Assembly: GCA_029783825.1 (NCBI GenBank)
Contig: JAREIK010012336.1
Coordinates: forward strand, 1 to 64,000
Direction of reading: 5' to 3'
DNA from: Sapria himalayana
Taxonomy: Eukaryota > Streptophyta > Magnoliopsida > Malpighiales > Rafflesiaceae
DNA length: 64,000 bases
The notes below the pieces were generated by a model. The model was given only the letters and a program-made list of their open reading frames with translations, did no database searches and was not told the DNA's origin. The position numbers were made by a program, and so were the translations under genes. Shown here piece after piece: positions 55,131-64,000 of the stretch. Numbering within the stretch: the first letter of the stretch is position 1; each line of letters begins with the position of its first letter.

Positions 55131-55973
55131 GTAATGAGGATTGCATATATGTTATCTTGTGTATAGCCTTTTCGTTTTAGTTTCCTTTGCTATTTCTTGC
55201 TCGATGAGTATTCAAAAATTATAGAAAAAAATTCTGTTTTGCAGTAAATATATGTGTATTTTTTCAATAACACTAATGGATCTATCCTTGCAATAGTGGA
55301 GGAATTTATGCTTAAGTTATTTAACTTGGCCTTATAATTTACCTTGTATATATTCCTGCCATCCATAACAGTGCTTTCAAATCATTTACATTGGATTGAT
55401 TTTGAACTCTACTTGCATGATTAATCAATAGTATCACCAACATTTTAGAAGTTTAGGTAAAGTGAGGGAACATTAGCACTAGCCATCACATGAGTGGCAT
55501 GGCACAAAGACATTGGTCAAAGCCTAAAAATTGAAACTTTTAATGCTAAGAACTCATGTTCTGAAAAATAAAAATAAAATGCCTGTGGGTAGATTATGTT
55601 ATTCCTTTAGCAAGAAAACAAGAGAGAAGATCAACAGAAACCAGTATTATTTTGTGCTTTGGGGCATTGGCAGAAAAAGGGTCCATAAAATGTGTACCCA
55701 GTTGAGAGTAAAAATTGATTTTGAAAACATGATAGATGTTGGAATAGACGGGGGTGGTTGTATATAAGGTAGTGGATGGGGTTTAGAAATAATAGGGCCA
55801 ATGAGAACTAAAAAGGTGATTGATCATATTTTATTTATTTTTATATAATAATAATTCTGATTGATTGATTATTCTTGCAAATTTATAGAAAAAAATTCTA
55901 TTTTGCAGTAAATAGTTTTTTATTGTGCTAATTGACTAATTTTTATTTGTATGGTTTTGTTAATTGTTATCAG
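55131..55973 (+). other. Presumed 5' untranslated intron of the hAT-3 transposase
   Basis: A donor-like ATAG|GTAATG is at 55130/55131 and an acceptor-like TTATCAG at 55967-55973 abuts the ATG at 55974. The interval has many stops in all plus-strand frames, apart from a non-ATG open stretch at 55531-55767 that shows no domain. An approximately 30-bp direct repeat containing TTTTGCAGTAAATA lies within it, at about 55219-55250 and 55882-55914, giving alternative acceptors. Confidence 0.4.
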
Positions 55974-58188
55974 ATGTCTAGTACTACTGAATCAGTTTCA
56001 AGTACTCTTCCCGACGCTTCAAATTCAGAGAATGCTTCCATTCCCTCAAGTGATAACCAAGCTGCAACAAAAGCACATACTTCTAATGATGCTACTACAA
56101 CTTCAAAGGGGCGTAAAAGAAAATCATGGGTCTGGGATCATTTTGACAAGAATGATGACAAAAATGATCCAAGAGCTAAATGTAAGTATTGTGCTAAATC
56201 TCTTGCATGTCATTCAACTAGTGGTACTAGTTGTTTAAGCAATCACTTGTCTAGGTGTAAACTCTATCCTTATAATGTTGACAAGACTCAAGCAACCTTA
56301 GCTTTCTCACCTACACCAAAGTTTAATGAGGTAGGAATAGAAAATTTTCTTGCTAATTGGAAGTTTGATCAAGAAGAGTGTAGAAAGTGGCTTGCTAGGA
56401 TGGTTATTGTCGATGAGTTGTCTTTTAATTTTGTGGAGCATGAGGGGTTTCGTTCATTTTGTCGTGTTATGCAGCCACGTTTTCTAGTTCCCTCATGTAG
56501 GACTATAGGAAGAGATTGTTATAATATTTATAAGGAAGAGATGGATACATTAAAAAAGGTTTTTAAGAAGTTGTCTTCTAGAATTTGTCTCACAACTGAT
56601 ACATGGACATCCATTCAAAACATGTCTTATATGTGTCTTACTGCACACTTCATCGATGATGATTGGAAATTGCATAAAAGAATTATTTCTTTTTGTCCTA
56701 TTGCTGGTCATTCTGGGGAAATAATTGGTATGGCTGTTGAGAGGTGTTTGCTTAATTGGGGGATTATTAAGGTTTTTACTATAACTGTTGATAATGCATC
56801 TTCAAATGATACATGCATAAGATATTTGAAAAGAAGGCTAAATAGTTGGAAGGGAAGTTTCCTGCAATGTGATTATTTACATATGAGATGTGTTTCTCAT
56901 ATATTGAACTTAGTTGTAAAGGATGGCTTGAATGAATTAGATGACTCCATTGTGAGGATTAGAAATGCAGTGAAGTATGTGCGATCTTCTCCTTCTAGAG
57001 AGCAAAAGTTCAATAATTGTGTAGAAAAAGAGAAGATAGAGAGCAAGAATCATGTATGCTTAGATGTGGAAACTAGGTGGAACTCAACATACATGATGAT
57101 AGAGGCAGCCTTGAAATTTCAGAAGGCATTTGACTTGTTGGAGGCCACCGATAACAAGTATGTTTCAGAACTTTTGATGAAGAAAGGTGTACCTACTAGT
57201 GAAGATTGGGAGTATGCTAGATCATTGTTGCCTTTTCTTAAGGTTTTCTATGACACTACTTTGAGCTTTTCTGGGTCGCTTCATGTGACTAGTAATGAAT
57301 ACATGAAGAAGATTTTTGGTCTTGGCTTGATGATTAATTCAAAAGTTGAAAGTGATGATCCTAGTTTGAAAGAAATGGCTTTGAAGATGAAGGCGAAGTA
57401 TGAGAAGTATTGGGTAACATTGACAATATCAATGTTTTCTTATTTATTACGGTGATTCTTGATCCTAGGTGTAAGTTGGAGTATGTAAATTGTTTAATTG
57501 ACAATTTTTATTATGACAAGGATACCACAAACAAATTAAAAGACAAGGTGAACAAGGTTTTAGAGTCATTATTTCAATTTTATGGTGCATCTCAACTTTC
57601 ACAAAGTATAGAAAAAATTGGAGAACAACAATTGGTGGATTTGAGTTTGGAAAGTGATCTTCAAGATGTAGCTCAATATGCGGATTTCATGTTCAAGAAG
57701 CAAAAAATAGACCAAGACAGTTTAGATTCCAAATCTGAACTAGATAAATACTTGAATGATGCTCGTGAGCTTTCTCAATCTTCTTTCGATTTGTTGGGTT
57801 GGTGGAAATCAAATGCAAGCAAGTACCGCATTATTTCTTTAATAGCTAAGGATGTGCTAGCTATGCCTGTGTCTACCGTTGCTTCAGAATCGGCTTTTAG
57901 CACCGGAGGTCGTGTGCTTGATTCATTCCGAAGTGCTTTAACTCCTAGCCTAGTTGAAGCTCTCATCTGTGCCCAAAATTGGTTGAGAAGTTCAATTCAG
58001 CCGATATATCTTGATAGCATCTTGGAACAACTCGAGTCAATCTATATAGGTGAATTTTTTTTGTATTTTGTTGCCTTGAAAACTATACTTCCATAATGAA
58101 ATTAGTATCTCATTTAATTTATTTCTATTTTTTTGTAGAGTCATCTTGTGTCACCGATGATCATCCTCTTTGCACAATTGATGATTAA
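55974..58188 (+). pseudogene. hAT (BED finger, RICESLEEPER-like) transposase with one frameshift
   Basis: This nuclear DNA transposase would excise and reinsert its element. The start at 55974 is chosen because it follows a splice acceptor; an upstream in-frame ATG at 55932 lies in presumed intron. The first frame gives 493 codons: a Ser/Thr-rich tail (1-45), basic GRKRK (46-50), a BED zinc finger (about 50-95, ligands C70, C73, H91, C95), TTDTW with catalytic D209, TVDNA with D273, the CVSHILNL motif (about 306-313) and TRWNST (368-372). At 57412-57414 one G is missing from a G run, so Trp480 is followed by a shifted frame. The second frame (from about 57413) holds LDPRCKL, the dimerisation region LLGWWKSN, and VASESAFSTGG with the third catalytic acid, Glu. 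A phase-1 intron (58050-58138) splits a Glu codon, and the last exon ends at 58186-58188. Allowing for the frameshift the protein would be about 708 residues, a normal size for the family. The frameshift should inactivate it unless it is a sequencing error. Confidence 0.93.
58050..58138 (+). other. 3' intron of the hAT-3 transposase (89 bp)
   Basis: The donor is TATATAG|GTGAAT and the acceptor TTTTTTTGTAG|AG. Removing it joins ATA-G to AG-TCA, keeping the frame to a stop at 58186. The same phase-1 position with a split GAG codon exists in hAT-1 (23969-24059) and hAT-2 (43755-43845), which supports it as a real intron. Confidence 0.8.
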
Positions 58189-58369
58189 AAAGATTTGAAG
58201 ATATACAATACTTGTCAGGATCACCTTTATGTTTATGAGATATGTGTACACTTCAAATCAATGATTTGAATTTGTGAATTTTTCTCATGCTATGCTTGTT
58301 AAACACATTGAATATTTTATGTTTCAGTTGCTGTTATGCTTTAATTGGATTTGTTGGAATTTTTTGTTG

Positions 58370-58815
58370 TTTCTGCAGTTTTCTGCAGTTTTCTGAAGTT
58401 TTTACTGTTGTTTCTGCAGCTTTTATTGTTGTTTCTGTAGCTATTGTTTCTGTATTTTACTGCATTTTTCTATTGTTATTTGCTGCTACAATTTTCAGCA
58501 GTTTTTTAGGCTTTAAACTGCTATTTTCTATATTTTTATCACTGCATTTTGTACTTCCATTTGCTGCATGTTGTTGTTTCTGCAGTTTATGCAATTTCTA
58601 TAGTTTTTACTACTGTTTTCTAGATTTTACTGCTATTTCTGTAGTTTTTACTAGTTTTTTTTTTGAGTTTTTACTGGTTTTTTATGTTTTAACTGTAGTT
58701 TTCTACTACTGTTTGGTGCTGTAATTTTCTGCAGTTTTTTAGGTTATTTCCTGCACTTTTATTCCTGCTATTTGTTGCATTTTTTGCTAGAATTTTCAGC
58801 AGTTTTTAGGCTTAA
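58370..58815 (+). repeat. T-rich degenerate minisatellite in the hAT-3 3' region
   Basis: TTTCTGCAGTTTT, TTTTTACTGCTG and TTTTCTGCAG-like words recur about every 15-45 bp, with many variants. The 145-codon open frame across it (58287-58724) is mostly Phe, Cys, Val and Leu only because the repeat is T-rich, so I do not treat it as a gene. Confidence 0.7.
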
Positions 58816-59116
58816 GGTTGATTTTAATGCAAGAAAAATGTACATATTTTATGGATGTAAAAACTTAATATTGTAAGACATAGCAATGCCGTTTTTTTTA
58901 GTAAAATTGATGATTTAGTGTGCTTTATATTTATTTTTTTATGGTTAAAAAACTTAAAAATAATTAAAATATGTAAAATGGTTAAAAACTGAAAACCGAA
59001 ATACCAAACCATATTTTAACGTTTAATCGATTTAACGGTTAACCGGTTTAACGATTTAGGTTTAGGTTTACAATATTAAAAACCGTTTAGTAATGGACTG
59101 GTTTCCTAGTAGGGGT

Positions 59117-59140
59117 CATGGACCGGTTAACCGGTCCATG
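59117..59140. repeat. 24-bp perfect palindrome next to the hAT-3 right terminus
   Basis: CATGGACCGGTT is followed by its exact reverse complement AACCGGTCCATG, ending ten bases before the element end. A TAGGGGT-like word (59109-59115) and the terminal CCCACCCATA flank it imperfectly, so the last 43 bp can fold into one hairpin. Confidence 0.88.
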
Positions 59141-59150
59141 CCCACCCATA

Positions 59151-59715
59151 TTCATTTTAATTATTAATTAGTTTATTTTTATAGAAATATTTATTACAAA
59201 ATAAAGTATGAGTGTGAGAAATATAATTTAAATAATTTATTTTTAATCAATAAAAGTATTAGCGCTTATAAAATAAGTAAATAATTAAAAATTAAAAATT
59301 ATTATAAAGTAATATATTTTACTTTAATTCTGAATCAATTTGGGTTTTGTAAATATTTTTTATTTAATATCCATCTTATTATTAATAGTTTATTAATTTA
59401 ATTTTTGATTATTATTATAATATCTATTAATAAAATTGTTTATATTTAATTTATATGATATATAATTATTAATATTATTATAAATAAATATTATATTCAC
59501 ATTTCAAAAAATGTTAAATATTATTATATTTTCAAAGATAAGAATATGAAATCAGAAAAAATTACAAATTTTTTTTTTGTTATTTTATTATTTAAATAAA
59601 ACCGATAAACCACTAAATACCTAAAAACATAAATCACTAAACTCGTAAATGACAAAACCTCTAAATACTTAAACAATTAAACTGGTATATATTAATAATA
59701 AATCATAAATTTAAT
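59151..59715 (+). repeat. Satellite, forward orientation, after hAT-3
   Basis: It begins with the right target duplication TTCATTTT and continues the interrupted monomer through one palindrome region (degraded, about 59530) to the octameric block ending near 59700, where orientation changes. No gene is seen. Confidence 0.85.
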
Positions 59716-62700
59716 TTATATAAATTTTTGTTTTTAAAACTTTGCCTCTTTTTATAAGTATATATATTTTTTTTGATAAAAAATAAATTATTTAAAATAG
59801 ATCTGTCTCACTAATAATTTATTTTGTAATTAATATTACTATAAAAATAAACTGATAATTAATTAAAATTAAAATTAAAATTTAAAATTACACTTAATAA
59901 AAATTAAAATGTGATTTATGAATTATTATTAATGTATACTAGTTTTATATTTTAAGTATTAAAGGTTTTTTCGTTTATGACTTTAGCAATTTATGTATTT
60001 AGGCATTTTTTGGTTTATAGTTTTTATTTAAATAATGTAATAACAAAAAAATATTTTTGATTCTTTTTCACATTTTCAAAGGTTATAACCTTTGAAATTT
60101 TAATAATTTTAAAATTTTTTAAAAATGTGAATACAATATTTAGTAATAATAATCATTATAATTCTATATATTATAAACTAAATATAAACAATTTTATTGA
60201 TAGATATGATATCAATTATCAAAAATTAAATTAATATGATATTATTAATATGATAGATATAAATTAAAATATAATTGCAAAACATAAAAATATTCAGAAT
60301 CCAAGTAAAATTTATTAGTAAATAATTATTTTTTTATAGTTTTTGCTTCTTTTTATATGCTTATATATTTTTTTGATGAAAAATTAATTATTTAAATTAT
60401 ATTTGTATCACTCATAATTTATTTGGTAATTAATATTTTAATAATTATTTAAATTATATTTAAGGTTTACGAGTTTAAAGTATTAAGTATTTAGTGGCTT
60501 TTGTGTTTAGGAGTTTAGAGGTTTAAGTGTTAAGGCATTTAGTGGTTTATAAATTTTATTTAAACAATGATATAACAAAATAATTATTTTTATTATTTTT
60601 AAAATTTTTTAAGGTTATAACCTTTGAAAATATAAAAAAATTAGTTTTTTTTCAAATGTAAATATAATATTTAGTTATAATAATCATAATAATTATAAGT
60701 CATTTAAATTCAATATAAATAATTACAATGCTAGATATTATAATAATGATCAAAAAAAATTAATAAACTATTATTAATAAGATAGATATTATTTAAAATA
60801 TATTTGCAAAATCAAAATTTATTCAAAATCAAAGTAAAATATATTACTTAATAATAATTTTTTTAATGTTTTGCTTTTTTTATAACATTATATTTTCGTT
60901 ATTATAAATAAATTATTTAAATTAATTTTTCTTACTCATAATTTATTTTGGAATTTATAATTCTATAATAATAAACTAATAAATAATTTAAATAATTATT
61001 TAAAATTATAATGAATACAAATAAAATTGAGATTTATTATTTATTATTCAGGAGATACCGGTTTAATAGTTTAAGTATTTAGGTGTTTTTAGGTTTAAGA
61101 GTTTAGTGATTTAAGTGTTTAGACCTTTAGTGATTTATAGTTATTATCTAAAGAATTAAAAAACAAAAAATTTAATTTTTTGAATTTTTTAATTTTTGAA
61201 GGTTCCAACCTTTGAAAATAAAATAATTTTATATTTTTTTAAATGTGAATATAATATTTAGTTATAATAATCTTAATAATTATATATAATGTAAACTAAA
61301 TATAAATAATTTTATTAATAGATATTATAATAAATGATCAATAAATAAATTAATAAACTAGTATTAATAAGAATGATATAAATTAAAATATAATTGTAGA
61401 ATCTTAAATGATTCTAAATCAAAATAAGATATATTACTAAATAATAATTTTTTATTTTAAAAATTTTGCCTCAATTTATAAGCATATATATTTTTTGATG
61501 AAAAATAAATTATTTAAATTATATCTGTTTCACTAATAATTTATTTTGCAATTAATATTTCTATAAAATTAAATTGATAAATAATTAAAACGAAATTTAA
61601 AATTATAATGAATACTAATAAAAAATAGATATTTGATTAATTATTTAGGGTATACCTATATAATGGTTTAAGTTTTTTGTTGTTTTGGGGGTAAGGAGTT
61701 TATTGATTTATATGTTTGCACATTTAGGTGTTTATAGGTTTTATTTAATCAATGAAACAACAAAAAAATATTTTTATGAATTTTCGTGATTTTCACAGGT
61801 TATAACCTTTGAAAATATAATTATTTTTTAATCTTTCTAAAATATGAATATAATACTTAGTTATAATAATATTAATAATTATATTTGATGTAAATTCAAT
61901 ATAAAAAATTTTATTAATATATATTATTATTATGATCAAAAAATAAATTAATAAACTATTATTAATGTGATAGATATTAATTAAAATATATTTACAGAAC
62001 CCAAAATAATTCAAAATCAAAGTAAATTATATTACTAAATAAAATTTTAAATTTTTGAAATTTTGTTTATTATTATAGGCTTATTATTTTTTCTTAAAAA
62101 ATAATATATTTAAATTATATGTCACACTCATCATTTATTTTGTAATTAATATTTCTAAAAAATAAACTAAAAAATAATTAAAATGAATATTTAAAATTAT
62201 ATTGAATACAAATAAAAATCAAATTAATTATTTATTATTTAGTTTATATAGGTTTAATGGTTTAAGTATTTAGGGGGTTTTAGTTAAGGAGTCTAGATAT
62301 TTAAATGATTAGGCATTTAGTGGTTTATAAGTTTATTTTAAATAATAAAATAATAAAAAATTTATTTTTGTGATTTTTTATCATTTTTGAAGGTTATAAC
62401 CTTTGAAAATATAATAATTTTTAAATTTTTTTCAAATATAAATATAATATTTAGTTATAATAATCATAATATTTATAAGACATTTAAATTCAATATAAGT
62501 AATTTTATTGATAGATATTATAATAATGATCACAAAATAAATTAATAAACTATTATTAAATAATTGATATCAAATAAAATATAAATGCAAAACCTAGAAT
62601 GATTCAAAGTCAAAGTAAAATATATTACTAAATGATAATTTTTTGTTTTTAAATTTTTACTTCTTTTTATAAGCTTATATTTATTTTTTGATTAAAAATA

Positions 62701-64000
62701 AATTATTAAAATTATATTTGTCTCACTCATTATTTATTTTGCGATTAATATTTCTATAAAAAATAAACTAGTAAATAATTAAAATGAATATTTAAAATTA
62801 TAATGAATACAAATTAAAATGAGATTTATGATTTATTATATATGGTATACTGGTTTAATGTATTGTTAATTAAGGTGTTTTTTCGTTTAGAAGTTAAGCA
62901 ATTTATATTTTTAGGAATTTAGTGGTTTATAGCTTTTATTTATATAATAAAAATAAAAAAAATTATTTTTTGATTTTATCTGATTTTCAAAGATTATAAC
63001 CTTTAAAAATAAAATAATTTTTAAAATTTTTTGAAATGTGAATACCATGTATAATAATATTAATCTTACTAATTTTATATCATATAAATTCAATTTAAAC
63101 AATTTTATAGATAGATAGTATAATAATGATCAAAAATTAATTTAATAAACTATTATTAATAATATAAATATTAATTAAAATATATTTACATAACACAAAA
63201 TGATTCAAAATCAAATCAAAATATATTACTAAAAAATAATATTTAATTTTCAAATGTTTCCTTCTTTTTATAAACTTATATTTTTTATTGATTAAAAATA
63301 AATTATTTTAAAAATATTTGTTACACTCAAAATTTATTTCGTAATTAATTTTTCTAAATAATTAAACTATATATAATTAAAATTAATATTTAATATTATA
63401 ATAAATATAAATAAAAATGAAATTTATTATTTATTAAATAGTATATAGATATTAAAAGGTTTATGTATTCAGGGGTTTCGGGGTCTCTGAGCATACTGAT
63501 TTATGTAAGTAAGCATGTAATGTTCTATAGGTTTTATTTTAAAAATGAAATAAATAAAAAATTATTTTTATTATTTGTTCTCATTTTTTAAAGTTATAAC
63601 CTTTGAAAATATAATAATTTTTAAATTTCTTTTCAAAATAAATACAATATATATTTATAATAATCATAATAATTATATATCATATAAATTCAAAATAAAC
63701 AATTTTATTGATAGATATTCTAATAATTATCAAAAAAAAATTAAAAATCTATTATGAAAAAGATTGATATTACTTAAAATATAATACAAAAACCTAAAAT
63801 GATTCAAAAGAAATTATTTATAATGAAAATATATAAAAATAAAAAACTAAACAATCAACATTAATTTTTTAAATTATAATGAAAACAAATAAAAATGAGA
63901 TTTATTAATTATTATTTCGGGTATACTAGTTTAAAATATTATCTATATAGGTGTATCGGGATTTTGTAGTTTATTGATTTAAGTGCTTAGACATTTAGTG
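59716..64000 (-). repeat. AT-rich satellite array, reversed orientation, to window end
   Basis: About seven reversed monomers, with palindrome regions near 60070, 60610, 61200, 61800, 62390, 62995 and 63595. The monomer at about 61640-61750 is the reversed form of the subtype at 1, 33660 and 51010. The interval 62600-63790 closely resembles 8500-9720, another reversed segment. No gene is seen. Confidence 0.88.

Larger units (their letters stand above)
54395..59150 (+). mobile_element. hAT transposon hAT-3 (4,756 bp, nearly intact)
   Basis: The termini are TAGGGGTGGGCA and, read inward from the right, TATGGGTGGGCA, bounded by exact 8-bp duplications TTCATTTT. Subterminal regions are rich in AACCGA/CCGGTTAACC motifs, as expected for hAT transposase binding sites. 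Inside are a CT-rich leader (about 54660-54740), a long presumed 5' untranslated intron, a transposase gene with one frameshift, and a T-rich degenerate repeat in the 3' part. It differs from hAT-1/2 in termini and protein, so it is a separate family and a separate, probably younger, insertion. Confidence 0.96.

Noticed and set aside
55531..55767. 78-codon frame in the hAT-3 leader
   Set aside because: It starts at a non-ATG codon, lies within the presumed intron and shows no recognisable domain.
55951..56238. 95-codon plus-strand frame overlapping the BED-finger region of hAT-3
   Set aside because: It is a shifted-frame shadow of the transposase coding sequence.
58287..58724. 145-codon Phe/Cys/Val-rich frame downstream of the hAT-3 transposase, resembling a membrane protein
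   Set aside because: It is created by the T-rich minisatellite; the hydrophobicity follows from TTT/TTC/TGC codons, and there is no supporting motif.
1..64000. Organellar origin because of the very high AT content
   Set aside because: No organellar gene, tRNA or rRNA is visible, while nuclear-type hAT transposons and long tandem satellite dominate.

Overview
The window looks like plant nuclear heterochromatin, probably from a flowering plant. Nearly all of it is a very AT-rich tandem satellite whose monomer is about 545-605 bp (typically 595-600 bp). Four kinds of higher-GC insertion interrupt it, and three of these are hAT-superfamily DNA transposons with plant-type BED-finger (RICESLEEPER-like) transposase sequence. 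I cannot name the species, and I see no host gene, tRNA or rRNA gene.

Layout. Taking the strand that carries the CCTAAA-like block as forward, the satellite is forward at 1-8414, reversed at 8415-26614, forward at 26615-59715 and reversed from 59716 to the end. Insertions: a 2.46-kb unclassified unit at 5522-7979 (copy A); an hAT element with a decayed transposase on the plus strand at 21026-24941 (hAT-1); a second copy of the unclassified unit at 28812-31276 (copy B) and a 5'-truncated third copy at 36721-37587 (copy C); a second copy of the first hAT family on the minus strand at 42952-46561 (hAT-2); and a different, much better preserved hAT element on the plus strand at 54395-59150 (hAT-3).

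Each intact satellite monomer carries two conspicuous structures. One is a palindrome built on TTTTCAAAGGTTA plus its reverse complement, perfect over 26-32 bp in several monomers. The other is a block of roughly 90 bp in which a YTAAA core recurs every 8 bp. Multi-monomer blocks recur across the window, so the array has a mosaic higher-order structure shaped by unequal exchange, inversion and segmental duplication.

The insertions record that history. hAT-1 and hAT-2 lie at the same monomer position, in the same orientation relative to the satellite, with the same 8-bp target duplication. They are therefore best read as one insertion later copied and inverted with the array. The unclassified 2.46-kb unit was likewise copied with its flanking satellite. 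hAT-3 is an independent insertion with its own perfect 8-bp target duplication; its transposase is intact apart from one single-base frameshift. Short open frames elsewhere in the satellite are chance products of AT-rich repeats.
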